Shown: positions 43,196 through 54,499 of the stretch, one piece after another
Position numbering within the stretch: position 1 is the stretch's first letter
How the letters are laid out: every line of letters begins with the position of its first letter
Source: Atopsyche davidsoni
Taxonomy: Eukaryota > Arthropoda > Insecta > Trichoptera > Hydrobiosidae
Assembly: GCA_022113835.1 (NCBI GenBank)
Contig: JAILWY010000008.1
Coordinates: forward strand, 7,320,501-7,384,500
Direction: 5' to 3'
DNA: 64,000 nucleotides
The notes under the pieces: model-generated
Told to the model about the DNA's origin: nothing
The model's database searches: none
Seen by the model: the letters and a program-made list of their open reading frames with translations, nothing else
Made by a program: the position numbers and the translations under genes

Positions 43196-43534
43196 CCGCT
43201 TTGACTATCATCAATCTACGCACTACAAGGATCGTGTTTTAGGATGATAAATTGACATTGAGATTATTACATACAAAGCCAGCGTGCTCGAAACGGGTTT
43301 TATGTTGATTTAAAAATACACAGTAGAGGTCAAAAATAGCATTGTAATACCTGTTGCTGTAGCTTTGATGCGGTCTTTTTTGGAGCATTAATAGTTGAAA
43401 ATAGAAATATCGATTCTGGTGTTCTAAGAGAGAGTTCGCTAGCAAGATGCGTGCAGGTAGTTTATACACTTCAGTCGACTATTTATATATATTTATAAAA
43501 TAATACATGCTATTTATTTGAGTTTGAATGAAAG

Positions 43535-43615
43535 CTAAGCATGTTGACTCAGTGGTTAGACCATTGTTTCTCACCTAGATATCCCCGGTTTAGCCCCCAC
43601 AACACGTAAACACAC
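43535..43615 (+). repeat. Degenerate tRNA-like SINE fragment
   Basis: gactcagtggttagaccatt resembles a tRNA A-box region and ccccggtttagcccccac a decayed B-box arm, with plausible spacing. Not a functional tRNA. Confidence 0.35.
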
Positions 43616-43849
43616 TTTCCTTGGATTGTACTGAAGACGATTTGTATTGATATTGCGTGTGTCGATACGAACTGTGGGCGTATAATAGAATACTTGACAT
43701 CTAAATTTGTGTTAATTTAGTTATAGGTGAGGTTCTATATAGTATTTTTATTGTAATATATTCGTATGAGGCTGGTACACGAATGATTTTTATGATAATG
43801 AGAAATTTGGGATATGCTCGCGGGTGTGCTAAAAACTTACGACTTTTCC

Positions 43850-44420
43850 TGGAATCAGCTGCTTTGAAGTAACATTCCCAAATCGTCGGGAATCAGGGTC
43901 GGGCCACGTTGCCAAAAAATAAATTATTTCGTTCCCAATCAAATCACAATCGTTACCAACCGAACGACAAATATAACTTGCATGTAAAGTCGCAGAAAGC
44001 TTAAACAATTCACTGGCTGGTTATTGGATGTCAGGGTTTGAGTGTGGGTTTGAATTGACTCCCACGATTTGAGGCTTCGATTCGTCAGTTGCGATGCATA
44101 ATTGTCTACCGATAGTGACACTATGAATAAGTTGATAACGGGGCGCAGCCTGAAACCTGTCAGGTAAAAGCTGCGCTCCGGCCAGGACTTTTTTCGGAAC
44201 ACCGGGCTAAGTGCACATCGCGGTAAGAGCTTTGTTTATGCTCGATCCCTACAAAAAGGTTCGGCGCGTTTGATTCGGCGCGCGTGTTTACCGAGACCGA
44301 GCTCTCTCATGAAGATGTTTGACGCGCCGGGGGAAAGTGTTGATGGGATTTTATGGTAAAATTTTAACTCGCGTTTCCGGTGCAGCCTGTAAACCGACTC
44401 CAGTATGTTGTTTGAGTTAG
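43850..44420. promoter_or_regulatory. Long G/C-richer non-coding block, candidate enhancer cluster
   Basis: cgtcgggaatcagggtcggg, ggggcgcagcctgaaacctg, gctgcgctccggccaggact, ttcggcgcgtttgattcggc, gacgcgccgggggaaagtgt. About 500 bases of balanced composition with no durable frame; one of the largest islands in the window. Confidence 0.35.
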
Positions 44421-44629
44421 AAACACTGCGCCTTCGTTCAATTATTTACAGGATATTGATAAATAAATACGTAAAATACACATCTTTAAAGAAATTATAT
44501 ACTATCGCATAATGTGCAAAGGCTGTATATATAATATAACCCTAAAAAAACTTAAACAAAAAAATTACAATTAGATGTATATTTTACTACGAGAATTACT
44601 AGCCTGATATTTAATCAAAGTTGTAAGTA

Positions 44630-44880
44630 CGTTCCTGGCTCCCAGCTCTCCTTATTCTGTGTGAAAAGGATTGGTAATGGAGTAGTGGAAAGTGCTTCTG
44701 ATAAATTATAATTCCAGAGCTTTGCAAGGAGAGCATTAAATAATAATGCTACTGGGCAATAGCAATACGCATATTTTGCATTCAAATATAAAACGATGTA
44801 AAACGACCAGGAGATACACTTTTACACTGGCTCAGCATAAATATATGTTCAGTGGAGGAGAGGCACCAGAAGAAAAACTT
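44630..44880 (+). mobile_element. SINE copy lacking the head
   Basis: ggattggtaatggagtagtg, ccagagctttgcaaggagag, gggcaatagcaatacgcata, ctggctcagcataaatatat and the tail gtggaggagaggcaccagaa. Confidence 0.65.
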
Positions 44881-44939
44881 ATCCGTGAAATATGAAAAAA
44901 AAAAAAAAAAAATTACAGGTGTGTAATTATAATTTACCG

Positions 44940-45150
44940 CGGTGAGAAATAAAACGGAAGTGTCTACCTCTCGCCGAGTTGTATCTATTAAATTCCGAAG
45001 GCTCACCCACTCGAGCCCGCCTGGGCGCCTGGGTCTAGGCTCTAGGGGGCCCGGAGGCTGCGGAGGCTGCGGGGACAGCTCGGCCCGGAGTGTCCCTTGA
45101 ATGGGGCCCTCGGCCCTCAGTGAGCACTCGAGCCTGCATAGAATTCTCCG
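44940..45150. promoter_or_regulatory. G/C-rich island, candidate regulatory element
   Basis: ctcgagcccgcctgggcgcc, ctctagggggcccggaggct, gcggggacagctcggcccgg, atggggccctcggccctcag. Its frames are low-complexity (Pro/Arg/Gly). Confidence 0.3.
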
Positions 45151-45374
45151 ATAAAAATAGAAGCCGTTGAAGTTTTCTTGCGTGTAATTTAATTGGAGGA
45201 GATTGAGTGGAATTAACATTTTTGAAATTAATTGAATATTTTTATAGCAATGACGCAATGTGCTTGGATTTTAAGATGTATTTTTTATATTTAAAATTAT
45301 TAAAAATATTTTTTCTAATCTACTGTATATATTTAAGTCTAATCTACTATAATAATAGCCATTGTGTGTGTGTA

Positions 45375-45985
45375 TGTTTCATTTTTGGGTTCTCTATAGA
45401 ATACCTTAAAAGATACAACGCTGATTTTTTGCACGCAAGTTCAGTAAGTTTTTCCGCAGTTATGTGCCGAATTTCAAGACGATAGGATAATATTTTCATT
45501 CATAAACTAATTGAATAAAACTATCAAATATGCTTTATGTACGAATTATATGATTCCGTTGTTCACAGCGAGAATTTTTACAAAAAAACAAAATATGATG
45601 CTTCTAAGAAATTTCCAGTTTATGTCAGCTTGACACAAGTACCAATTTTATTTTTTAGTTGCGTTAGAAATTATTAATCACATCATTAATAACTTAAAAT
45701 GCCCCCAAAAAAAATAACACCGTCTAAGCACAGCAAACGTAATTAAAATTGAATAGCACAAGACTGCATCTAATAAAGAACAGTGCAGTGAAAGTTATTC
45801 GATCTTTGTGACACGAAATGTAATATTTCCTAGAATGGCTTTGCTTTCAAAATTAATATCCGGTTATTAAAAAAATATGTGTACAAAATATTCATCTAAT
45901 TGTCAGCCAAACATATGTTTAAATACTATTGCATCGTTCATCGAATACGTCATTTTATGACGGGCTACATTTCTAGTATATATAT
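45375..45985 (+). repeat. Dispersed repeat, long form, with possible ORF start
   Basis: Homologous to 27538-27948 at both ends. The extra internal part begins at an ATG (45700) that reads MPPKKITPSKHSKRN before a stop, a basic peptide like the beginnings of transposon proteins. It ends in gacgggctacatttctagt followed by (TA)n. A CTAG-T end would suit a Helitron-like element but the evidence is thin. Confidence 0.55.
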
Positions 45986-45999
45986 ATATATATTTCACA

Positions 46000-46480
46000 T
46001 AAATATATTTTTTTCTTTATTTTTATATTATTTTCATGGTATTGTTTGACGTTTTTGGGCTATCTCCAGGGTCGATTATAATACCTTAAAATTATCCCAG
46101 CACGAGGGTCGAAGCTTTGGAGTACAGAAAAACTCATGCTGCTCAACACCCATGAAACCAAATCAACTCATACAACACATACCTAAATAAATTTTCGATA
46201 CAATTTCCCCAAAGTGTATTTAATTCAACTGGTATTGTTTGGCTGTGGTTTTTATCCAATATTAATTATTGGTCAATTTATAGTAAAGTTTAAATGAACC
46301 AATAATCTGTAAAATATTTTTATTATTCAGCTCTGGTATTGCTACTTACATTCAATTTAATAATCCTTTTAAGCGAGACATTCCCGTTGATATCGTTATA
46401 ATATAAATACTGTTGCACCACAGTGGGTGTTCAAATATTTTCCAAGTACAGGGTGTTATTAAAACAATTATTTATGAGAA
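46000..46480. other. AT-rich stretch
   Basis: Nothing recognised. Confidence 0.4.
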
Positions 46481-46489
46481 GTTCCTAAA

Positions 46490-46645
46490 TCATTTGACAG
46501 CGTGGTTTCTGTGCGCGGACGCCACTGAATTATCACAGCCTCTCTAATTCTACCTGTATGCTCGTATTTCTCACCTGCGCGAGCTCTGCGCGGGGGCAGC
46601 GCTCTAAAAGCATTTTAGGAAGCTCCTTCTAATTGAAAAACATAA
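46490..46645. promoter_or_regulatory. Non-coding island, candidate enhancer
   Basis: gtttctgtgcgcggacgcca, ctgcgcgagctctgcgcggg, ggcagcgctctaaaagcatt, with TAATT cores at both ends. No frame. Confidence 0.3.
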
Positions 46646-46649
46646 ATAA

Positions 46650-47270
46650 AATATTATCTCTCTTTTTCCCACGTGGCCTTCATTCAAAACACAAGAAAAT
46701 AACCATAAAAACAGTATCTACTTTTGATAAGTAAACTTTATACGTTTCGATAAAAAAAACCCAATAAGGTTATGTTAGTACCATAAATGTTAAAACCATA
46801 ATCTTATCGCGTTTTTTTATTTAAATAAAAAAAATTAAAAATACAACAAACTTCAGTAGCTTACATTTTTTTGTTTGATAGATCTGTTTTGTAAATATGG
46901 AGCGTTATCAAATTAAAAAAAATGAAAGTTTTCATTAGTTTGAACTTATTTGTCAAATATGAGTTAACTCGTGTATATCATAATATTAAAATAGAAATGT
47001 ATATATATATTTTATAATAAAATAAAACGCATAAATTAGTTTTATACACTAGGTTGTTTTTTGTTTGATAATTTTCAAAGAAGCTTATATATTCATCAGA
47101 TTTAGTTATTAATTTTTTTTCTTAATTGTTACTTTGAAATATAATAAATTTAAATTTGTATGGATGATAGCATGTTTTTTTTCCGTCTAGTTCCAGGCTT
47201 GATACTTACGAGTATCACTACTAACCATAAAGGGTTATTGGCGATATTTTACAATGCAAATATAAAAAAA
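46650..47270. other. AT-rich stretch
   Basis: Nothing recognised. Confidence 0.4.
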
Positions 47271-47279
47271 TCATTCATG

Positions 47280-47467
47280 GAGTCCACGGCGGGGGACATT
47301 TCATATGCGGCCATTGTAAGTGTAAGAAATATGGGCCGTAACACACACGCCCCTATGCCGTGCTAGACGGGCCAGCTCTGGACCTTGCGGTCGAGTCAGG
47401 AGTGGACCATGGCCTGAGGACAATGCGGCATGACTGACGGAAGAGATTGTCTCTTTTGTCCCTGAGA
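47280..47467. promoter_or_regulatory. Non-coding island
   Basis: gtccacggcgggggacattt, atgggccgtaacacacacgc, gctagacgggccagctctgg, ggacaatgcggcatgactga. No domain in its frames. A hAT derivative is inserted at its right edge. Confidence 0.3.
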
Positions 47468-47475
47468 GTATATAC

Positions 47476-47726
47476 CAGTGGTCCCCAACCCTATGCCCGC
47501 GAGCACCATGGCGCCCGCCGACCGTTTTACGTGTGCTCGCCGCTGTGCGAGCACGATAAAAAAATTTAGTTTACGAAAGAAAAAAAAAATACTTAGTCGT
47601 TAAACAGAGAGATATTAGCGAAAATAAATATATCGTTATAATTTCTTTTAAAAAAATAAATGGTGCCCGCCGCCCGACAGGCATTCTAAAAAGTGCTCTT
47701 GGGTGCAGAAAGGTTGGGGACCCCTG
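47476..47726. mobile_element. Non-autonomous hAT transposon, complete
   Basis: 251 bases with terminal inverted repeats CAGTGGTCCCCAACC (left) and CAGGGGTCCCCAACC (right end, reverse complement), 14 of 15 matching. Both sides carry the same 8-base duplication GTATATAC (47468-47475 and 47727-47734), the diagnostic target-site length of hAT transposition. Subterminal repeats pair gcgcccgccg with tggtgcccgccgcccg. No transposase. Confidence 0.95.
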
Positions 47727-47958
47727 GTATATACCATGTCGGTAGAACTGTACAAAGTGTGTGTATAAATTTAGATTTAAGTAAATTATGATTCGATGAC
47801 ATATTTTCTATACCCACGTTAAGGCAGTTGCTTCCAATCTTTTAATTGCCGCAATTTACAGTTTTTAAAAAATTCAGACAAGTATAACGATAAAAAGATT
47901 AAGTAACTAAACTATGTATTAAATAACTGACCGGTTGGCACACCAGAGACAGTCCATT

Positions 47959-48502
47959 ACCTGGCGAAATCGTGTTATTTGATTAATTTAATTGTCACTT
48001 TATTTTACAATATCGAAAGTTGATTTTTTTACAAAGTATTAAAAAAACTATAAATTATATTTATCTATTTTTTATTATTCAATTAACGTCAATTTTCAGG
48101 GTAAAATAAAATCTTGAAGATGTTGAAAAATTTGATAAAATGACGAATTTTCAAAACCGAAGTTTGTTAAAGATTTTTTTTTTAATTTTTAAAATAATAT
48201 ATTGCACAGGGTTTATATTAAATCTTTTAATTCCAATTTAAAAAAAAAGACTTTTAAATGTTTAGGACTCTTAGAACAGGGACATGACGAATCTCCAAAT
48301 TCCTACACTTTAATCGGAAAAACACATATTTATCATATTAATAGTAAATTTACGAGAAATAAAAAAAAAAAGTGTTCGGAGAAAGAGATGTATCAAAATT
48401 TTTGCATTTAAATTTTTTATTGGTGCAGTCGATTTTTCGCAAAACGGACTAGAAAATGATAAAAAAAAGCTCGATTGTGGGACCTAGACCCTTGGGGCTA
48501 TC
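47959..48502 (+). repeat. 540-bp dispersed repeat, copy A
   Basis: From acctggcgaaatcgtgttat to gggacctagacccttgg; closely similar to 59212-59743 over its whole length (for example gggtaaaataaaatcttgaa, gtttaggactcttagaacag, ctccaaattcctacacttta). No coding capacity. Its right end (attggtgcagtcgatttttc) is inverted at 48535-48556, giving a palindromic end. Confidence 0.75.
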
Positions 48503-48757
48503 TCCAAAATCTTTGAATTTTTTGAAAATTTATTGCGAAAAATCTACTGCACCAATAAAAAAAATTAATGCTAAAAGTAAGATACATTCCTTTTTTATTT
48601 GCAAGAAATTATTTTATTTTTAATAAATTTGAAATGAAAAATGAAATGACACGATTTCGCTTCGCTTTCGATTTCCGAGCCAGCAAACTGACAAAAAAGG
48701 TGTACTTTTACCTGCAAGCTTTGTCACTTTTTTGGGATATCGTGTCATTTGATTAAT
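48503..48757. repeat. Inverted end of the dispersed repeat
   Basis: gcgaaaaatctactgcacca and the following A-run mirror 48419-48445 and match 2990-3150. At 48741-48757 a piece of the repeat's other end (cgtgtcatttgattaatt) is interrupted by the tRNA-like foldback and resumes at about 49318. Confidence 0.55.
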
Positions 48758-48758
48758 T

Positions 48759-48914
48759 ATGTGATTAAGCATATTTTTTCACACATTGAAAACGATTAAA
48801 GAAAACTCTCAGAAAATATCATCGTGACTTGTGAGGGATTCGAACCCACATCCCCAAGCTTTCATGGCCGGTGCATTTATCCAACTATGCTAACGAGCCA
48901 CTGCAATTTAGTGA
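48759..48914 (-). mobile_element. tRNA-like foldback element, left arm (156 bp)
   Basis: The reverse complement contains an A box (TAGCATAGTTGG) and a perfect B box (GGTTCGAATCC; here 48836-48846 in reverse), spaced as in tRNA genes. By eye every base matches the reverse complement of 49098-49253. Flanks aaaactctcagaaaatatca and the tail match the 4870 and 58310 elements. Confidence 0.85.
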
Positions 48915-49097
48915 GAATTTTTAATAATCATATTCTACATATGAACTAATATGCTCGGGCTAATCAATATTTAATGATTTGCAAACACTGGACTTTTTAA
49001 TTAAAGTAACAAGTGAAGCATTTTTATATCCAAAGCTGGTTATTATTATTTTTAAAATCTATTGATGTTTAGCCGAGACGCGCACCATTCAATTATA

Positions 49098-49253
49098 TCA
49101 CTAAATTGCAGTGGCTCGTTAGCATAGTTGGATAAATGCACCGGCCATGAAAGCTTGGGGATGTGGGTTCGAATCCCTCACAAGTCACGATGATATTTTC
49201 TGAGAGTTTTCTTTAATCGTTTTCAATGTGTGAAAAAATATGCTTAATCACAT
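49098..49253 (+). mobile_element. tRNA-like foldback element, right arm (156 bp)
   Basis: A box TAGCATAGTTGG at 49120-49131 and B box GGTTCGAATCC at 49166-49176. The acceptor-like ends do not form a full cloverleaf, so it is a tRNA-derived SINE part rather than a tRNA gene. The 183-base spacer 48915-49097 matches the 5092-5235 part of the other copy. Confidence 0.85.
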
Positions 49254-49399
49254 AAACATACTAATACCTGCATGGGTAAATAAATACGCATCCTGATTAA
49301 CATTAATCTAAATTAATATATTTGATTAATTGTCACTTTATTTTTCTACATAAAGAGTTGATATTTCTTTACAGAATAATAGAAAAATTATAAATTATC

Positions 49400-50195
49400 A
49401 ATTAATTTATTATCATTCCCCTTAAGCTGTTCCTTATCATAAAGTATCCAATAGTCGTATTATTAATGAAAATACGGTATAAATAACTGATATTCGAGAT
49501 TATGACTTTCAAGTTGTTTCATATCATTGTATCATTTTAATGAAATATGGTGCAAAATGGTACAGTTTACTAAAATCTGAGATCGTTCCCATCAAGCTAA
49601 GTCTTATCATAAAGTATTACTTCAATAGTCGTATTACTTAATGAAAATATGGTTCAAATAACTGAAATTCGAGATTGAGATTGAGATTGAAATTTTAAGG
49701 TGTTTCATATCATTGTATCATTTTAATGAAATATGGTACAAAATGGTACATTTTACTTAAATCCGAGATCGTTCCCCTCATGCTAAGTTTTATCATAAAG
49801 CATCCAATAGTCGTATTACATAATGAAATTTTGGTACAAATAACTGAAATTCGAGATTGAGATTGAGATTGAGATTTTAAGATGTTTCTTACCATTGTAT
49901 CATTTTAATGAAATATGGTACAAAATGGTACATTTGACTAAAATCCGAGATCATTCCTCTCAAGCTGAGCCTTATCATAAAGCTTTCAATAGTCGTTTTA
50001 CTTAATGAAATTTTGGTTCAAATAACTGAAATTCGAGATTGTTGAGGTTGAGATAGAGATTGAGATTGAGATTTTAAGGTGTTTCTTACCATTGTATCAT
50101 TTTAATGAAACATGGTACAAAATGGTACATTTGACTAAAATCAGAGATCATTCCCCTCAAGCTGTGCCTTATCGTAAAGCATCCAATGGTCGTGT
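49400..50195. repeat. Tandem array, unit about 175-182 bp, four copies
   Basis: The marker aaataactga begins at 49481, 49656, 49838 and 50020. Shared parts: ttcgagattgagattgag, ttgtatcattttaatgaaat, atggtacaaaatggtaca, caatagtcgtatta. Unit length varies with the number of gagatt hexamers. A related stray piece is at 60275-60310. Confidence 0.9.
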
Positions 50196-50530
50196 TTTCA
50201 ATCCGCCCGCAGAGGTGCTCCTTACAATGCGCCGGCCTCCCTAATTCGACATGAACGCCGGGCCGATTCGTTTCGTATCGTAAACACTCGTCGTTTCGTT
50301 ATCTCTGGACGGCGTGAAATCGAGGATGTGAGGACCTGCGAGGCTTTGAATTAAAGATGCCACGGACATGCCCCGTGAAAGGAATTATACGCGTTCCTGT
50401 ACAGGCATAAACATTCGTATTAGTTTCGTGTATTTACTATCTGAATAGGCTTACCATGAGTCCCGGGTGGACCGGGATTGTCTCCATTTATCCCAGTGTC
50501 TCGGCCATTAAAGTTCGTCCCAATTTCTGA
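50195..50530. promoter_or_regulatory. Non-coding island, candidate enhancer
   Basis: aatccgcccgcagaggtgct, tgcgccggcctccctaattc, gaacgccgggccgattcgtt, ctctggacggcgtgaaatcg, gccacggacatgccccgtga. Starts exactly where the array ends. No frame. Confidence 0.35.
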
Positions 50531-50539
50531 AAAAAAAAA

Positions 50540-51760
50540 AAAAGACTTGTGACAAGAATTCCATAACTTTATACTTAAAAACGTGAACTAATCGTCCTGA
50601 TATAATGGATCTAGACTGTCTCAGTTCGTCTCCTGACTCCTTGACTCATTGAAAATTTACATTTGATTACAAAATGACAAGCGATTCATAAATTTATACT
50701 CAAATAAAAAATCTAGTAGTCTAATTATAGTACATCGAGTTTGTCCTGGGTTACTGGACGTATAAATATTTTGTCCCATTTTGTGCGATAAATCACGTTT
50801 TGCAAGTATTTTTGATCTAACATTTAAAATGTTGGTCAGTGAATTGAGTCCGGATAATAAGATATTCGATTCTATTTACGACGTAACATATTAACTGAAA
50901 AATGCCTTAGTTATCTCCCAGTCATTATATTGTAGATATAAAGTATTAAAATTCATACCAGTCCGAAGTGAGTAAGCCTATTACGCTTTATCCCGGTTTA
51001 AATAAAATAATTATTGGTATGCTCACATGTGCATGAATGCAATATGAGCTGTGTGGTCTAGGTTGTAGATAAAAGATAAACTCCGTGATAGGTGCTTTGA
51101 GAAGAACGTCGTAATTTATTATTTAATTACCTCATGGCACATTTGCCAATGCACTGATACCTCGAAGGAACGCTCAGGACGAGGAATGTTGCAAAACAAA
51201 ATTCTCTAAAGTAGCTCGTTAATTATCAGACATAATGTTTTTGTACATTTATTATTTTTTACAGTAATTACTTGGTGGAATTCCTTTATAATATATTTAC
51301 CAAAGAAACATTAAACTCGTCTGCCATTTAAATTACATCTAACAATCATTGCCGTTCTCTTCCTAACGCTTTTGCTCATTTGCAAAAACATAAACTATAA
51401 AAATATTTAAACGTACTACCAAGACTAAAAGCTGCGTTTTTCAACTATAATTTAGTCGAGAAAGCTTTTGTCACAAATATTTATACTGAAAAATAAACTA
51501 AGAACCTTGGTTCTACAGTTGCTTATATCGCGTTAAATTTTCTCTCAATTACAATGGTACAGTAACTCAAGGAATTCGGATGTGATAATTATGGAGTTGT
51601 TGACGATTTACTGACGTCTTATGTGTGACAAGAAACCTGTATGGGCGAAAATGCGGATCTATCTAAAATAATTTTGATCGCTGTGTTGTGTTTTGCTCGT
51701 TGGTTGGATTTTCTCCCGTTTCCGATACAAAAGAGATTTTGAAAAGTCAATTATCTCCCC
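50540..51760. other. Mostly AT-rich stretch
   Basis: A weak balanced patch at 51130-51200 (ctgatacctcgaaggaacgc). Nothing else recognised. Confidence 0.4.
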
Positions 51761-51769
51761 TAGGGAGTT

Positions 51770-51980
51770 TAATGACTCCATTAACTCGGCAACTCCTCCG
51801 CATTAACTAAATGAAGACAATTTTAATGACTGCTCGGCCAGTCGATTGGCAAGTGTGTCGTTATACGCGAGAAGCTATCGTTAAAGATGTACGCCACCGG
51901 GTAACGGCCAGGGACAGATATAAAGGGAAAGCCGAGAACAAAGAAGAAAGGGAACCCTACAGGGAGTGAGATATAAAAAA
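51770..51980. promoter_or_regulatory. Non-coding island, candidate enhancer
   Basis: ctcggcaactcctccgcatt, actgctcggccagtcgattg, gtacgccaccgggtaacggc, caaagaagaaagggaaccct. Includes a block of ATTAACT/TTTAATGACT motifs. No durable frame. Confidence 0.35.
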
Positions 51981-52789
51981 AAAAAAACTGCCATTTAAAC
52001 CGCTGAAATCTATTTTCAACAGAAAATTAAACGTCGGCTCACTATAAAACTACAAAAATAACAGTCGAATGGCAAAACTAGACTCACTGTTCACATATTT
52101 GATTAATGTTTCAGCAATTTGGTATTGGTTGTTTAAACCTGAATTTCAACTCCAAAGTCGCCTTTCAACAGGTGTTTTACTGAAACACAGTTTTGGCTTA
52201 AAACATGCGCCAATGTTGATTCTAAAAAGGGTAACTGAAATAATTTTTTTACTATAGTAAGTATTTGAAAAAAATCAATTTAGTAAATCATAATGTTTGT
52301 AATGTAAATTTATCTGTCTTTTGGGCTAGTGGCGCAAGCGGCTGTCTATAAGGTTGTATTTGAACTAAGCAAGTGCTTTTTTAAAAATTAAATGTAAAAT
52401 TTGAGAATAAGAGAGCTTTTTTAAAGAGAATTCTGCATAAGCAAGTTTTTTGACATTTTACCGTTCACAATAAGTCGACAAACTAAATAAACTAGAGACA
52501 GTTAAATTCGATTTTAAGTAGCTAGCTTACCTGCTTTTCATCCCTTGACTCCAACTCTTTAATACTAAGTCATTGCTAAATCAATTACCCATAAAAAAAA
52601 TACGATTAAGGCATTGCAAACATCTTTTAGAAATATTTTGACAATCCGAACTCCTTCATAGTTAAAAGTCTTTTGAGGTCCGCTACAATTCTTGTTCCCA
52701 CTGTTTGAAGAGTGAACGATCAAGGTTGGCTGGTTTTAATAATATGATATATGTATATTATGAAGAGATGGTAGACTGAAGACAGAGAG

Positions 52790-53060
52790 AACCCAAGTTC
52801 CTCGATTTGCAGGTAGTCTGCTGTCCCGCTGCACCACTGGAGTGGGCGGTTGCGTCTCTCTGCGCGGTCTGAATGGCCGTCATTTTACGGCCCTTGCATC
52901 CTTAATTACCGCCGAGATGCGCTGGCCTGGTGCAGGATTTATCGTTTATGCGCCATTAAGGGAGCTTTCAAATTAACTTACGTCTCGCTCGATTGATTCA
53001 GGACAATAAAAACAACGGAGCTGATAGCGCTGAAAGCAATGAAATACCTCAATAAACTTA
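52790..53060. promoter_or_regulatory. Non-coding island, candidate enhancer
   Basis: ctgctgtcccgctgcaccac, gggcggttgcgtctctctgc, tggccgtcattttacggccc, ttgcatccttaattaccgcc, gtttatgcgccattaaggga, ctgatagcgctgaaagcaat. Contains CATTAAG, TTAATTACC and TTTATG, all homeodomain or Cdx/Abd-B-like cores. No frame. Confidence 0.4.
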
Positions 53061-53069
53061 TTTAGTATT

Positions 53070-53830
53070 TTACGTAAATTGGTAATAGATGATTGTGTGA
53101 TATCCGGAGTGAAGCTTTTTTTCAGGGCTTCAGAATATTTTCAGTTAAATAATTAATTATGAAAATATTTTTTGACAAATCTCTCTTAGATGACAACCAA
53201 TTTATACATTATTCTATGTTACTTTAATCATACTTTTTTAAAACTCATTTTACCCTTTTTTTATAAAATGACAAAGCAGTGGTTTTTTTTTCTCTGTTGA
53301 TAATATAGTTGTCTTTTCCGTAAAAATTGTAATATATTATATTATTTATGGGATGTGAAATGATACAATAATCATTATCTCTAGAATTATAGTATAACCC
53401 TTGAGTGAGTGGTGGTTACCTCCGAGAGCATTCGTTTATATTATTGTATATAATTGTATCTTCAAGTTTGTAGAAATCAACCACATTACACATAGTCGTT
53501 TGGAAAACCGTGTTGATGTAAATCATGGCTTATCGATGTTGAAGTTATATACTGTAATTGTATGACCATAAAAAGATCTAGGAAACCATCAAACCAAGTT
53601 TTTGTCAATTTGGTTTTGTAAATGACAATATGAACAGTTATTTTGCATAATAAAATTGTTTTGAAATTGAAAGATGCTTGTGTTAGAGCTAACGTATGTG
53701 CATATTGGAGTCAAAAAGAATTTTTTATAGTTCAAGCAAATCTTAAAAAAATCAAGGCTTTCATTAAGCGTCTTCGCGTTTTTGTTCCTCTGGTTTATGG
53801 TGGAGGCTCATTCATGGGAGATACTTTTAT
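53070..53830. other. AT-rich stretch
   Basis: Nothing recognised. Confidence 0.4.
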
Positions 53831-53839
53831 TTCCCCATA

Positions 53840-54020
53840 AACCCCACGGGTTATTGTGCAATCCGAGTGTGCAGAGGGCACTAAGGATATTGTGCAATCT
53901 TCCAGGCAGTAAACGCATCAGATAGACCTGCCAGAAGCCATTAAAGTCATCACCTTAGAAAATTAACGTGTTTCGGATTCCTCATTATCATCGCCTGACA
54001 CTGTTGCCTCGAGCGTTTTG
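53840..54020. promoter_or_regulatory. Island with two identical C/EBP-like palindromes
   Basis: ATTGTGCAATC occurs at 53853-53863 and 53889-53899, 36 bases apart; it is close to the C/EBP consensus ATTGCGCAAT. The block continues with cattaaagtcatcacc and gcctgacactgttgcctcga. No frame. Confidence 0.35.
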
Positions 54021-54404
54021 TCTTACATGGGTTTCTGAATTTTGAGAATTTTAGCTAGAGGTATGCATTAAAAACCTTAAAATATATCTAATAAAAACAT
54101 GGGAAAAAATGTGCTTGATGATTGCTTTAGAATGAACCCAATTATGAATACTATAAAATAAAAAAAATATACAAAAAGAATGCCCTGGCTGTAAGTATAT
54201 GGAGCAAAAAATATCAAGGCATTTGGAAATATTGTTAAAACATCATAATGAAGTCTTCATGGTTTTAATGTCAGCCATTAAAAAAGCAAGGGGTAATGAG
54301 GTTTGTAGAATTAAATCAACGACTTCAGAGAAGAGCACGAAAACACTGTAAATACACGCACAACCGATAAACTCGATACTTCAGCGCGGACGTTCAAATT
54401 TCGG

Positions 54405-54460
54405 TACTCCGACGTTTCGGTCCCGGGGCTGGAATCATCTTCACGACGAAGCCAAATCGG
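54405..54460 (-). repeat. Fragment with a GAAACGTC hammerhead-like core
   Basis: The minus strand reads cgtgaagatgattccagccc, cgggaccgaaacgtcgg. TGAAGATG, GAAA and the palindrome ACGT followed by C sit in the same order as the cores at 15449 and 33397. Position 3 is G rather than C, so it is at best a relic. Confidence 0.35.
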
Positions 54461-54499
54461 CAGGTATTAAAAGTACAAAAATGCATGTTATTTTATTTT

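Noticed and set aside
49108..49190. A functional tRNA gene
   Set aside because: A and B boxes are good, but the acceptor arms do not pair and the copy is embedded in a repeated element with an inverted twin. It is a tRNA-derived retroelement part.
49400..50195. CRISPR-like periodic repeats
   Set aside because: Units are 175-182 bases with no short repeat and unique spacer pattern. This is an ordinary eukaryotic tandem repeat; the same holds for 5290-6000 and 30230-31575.
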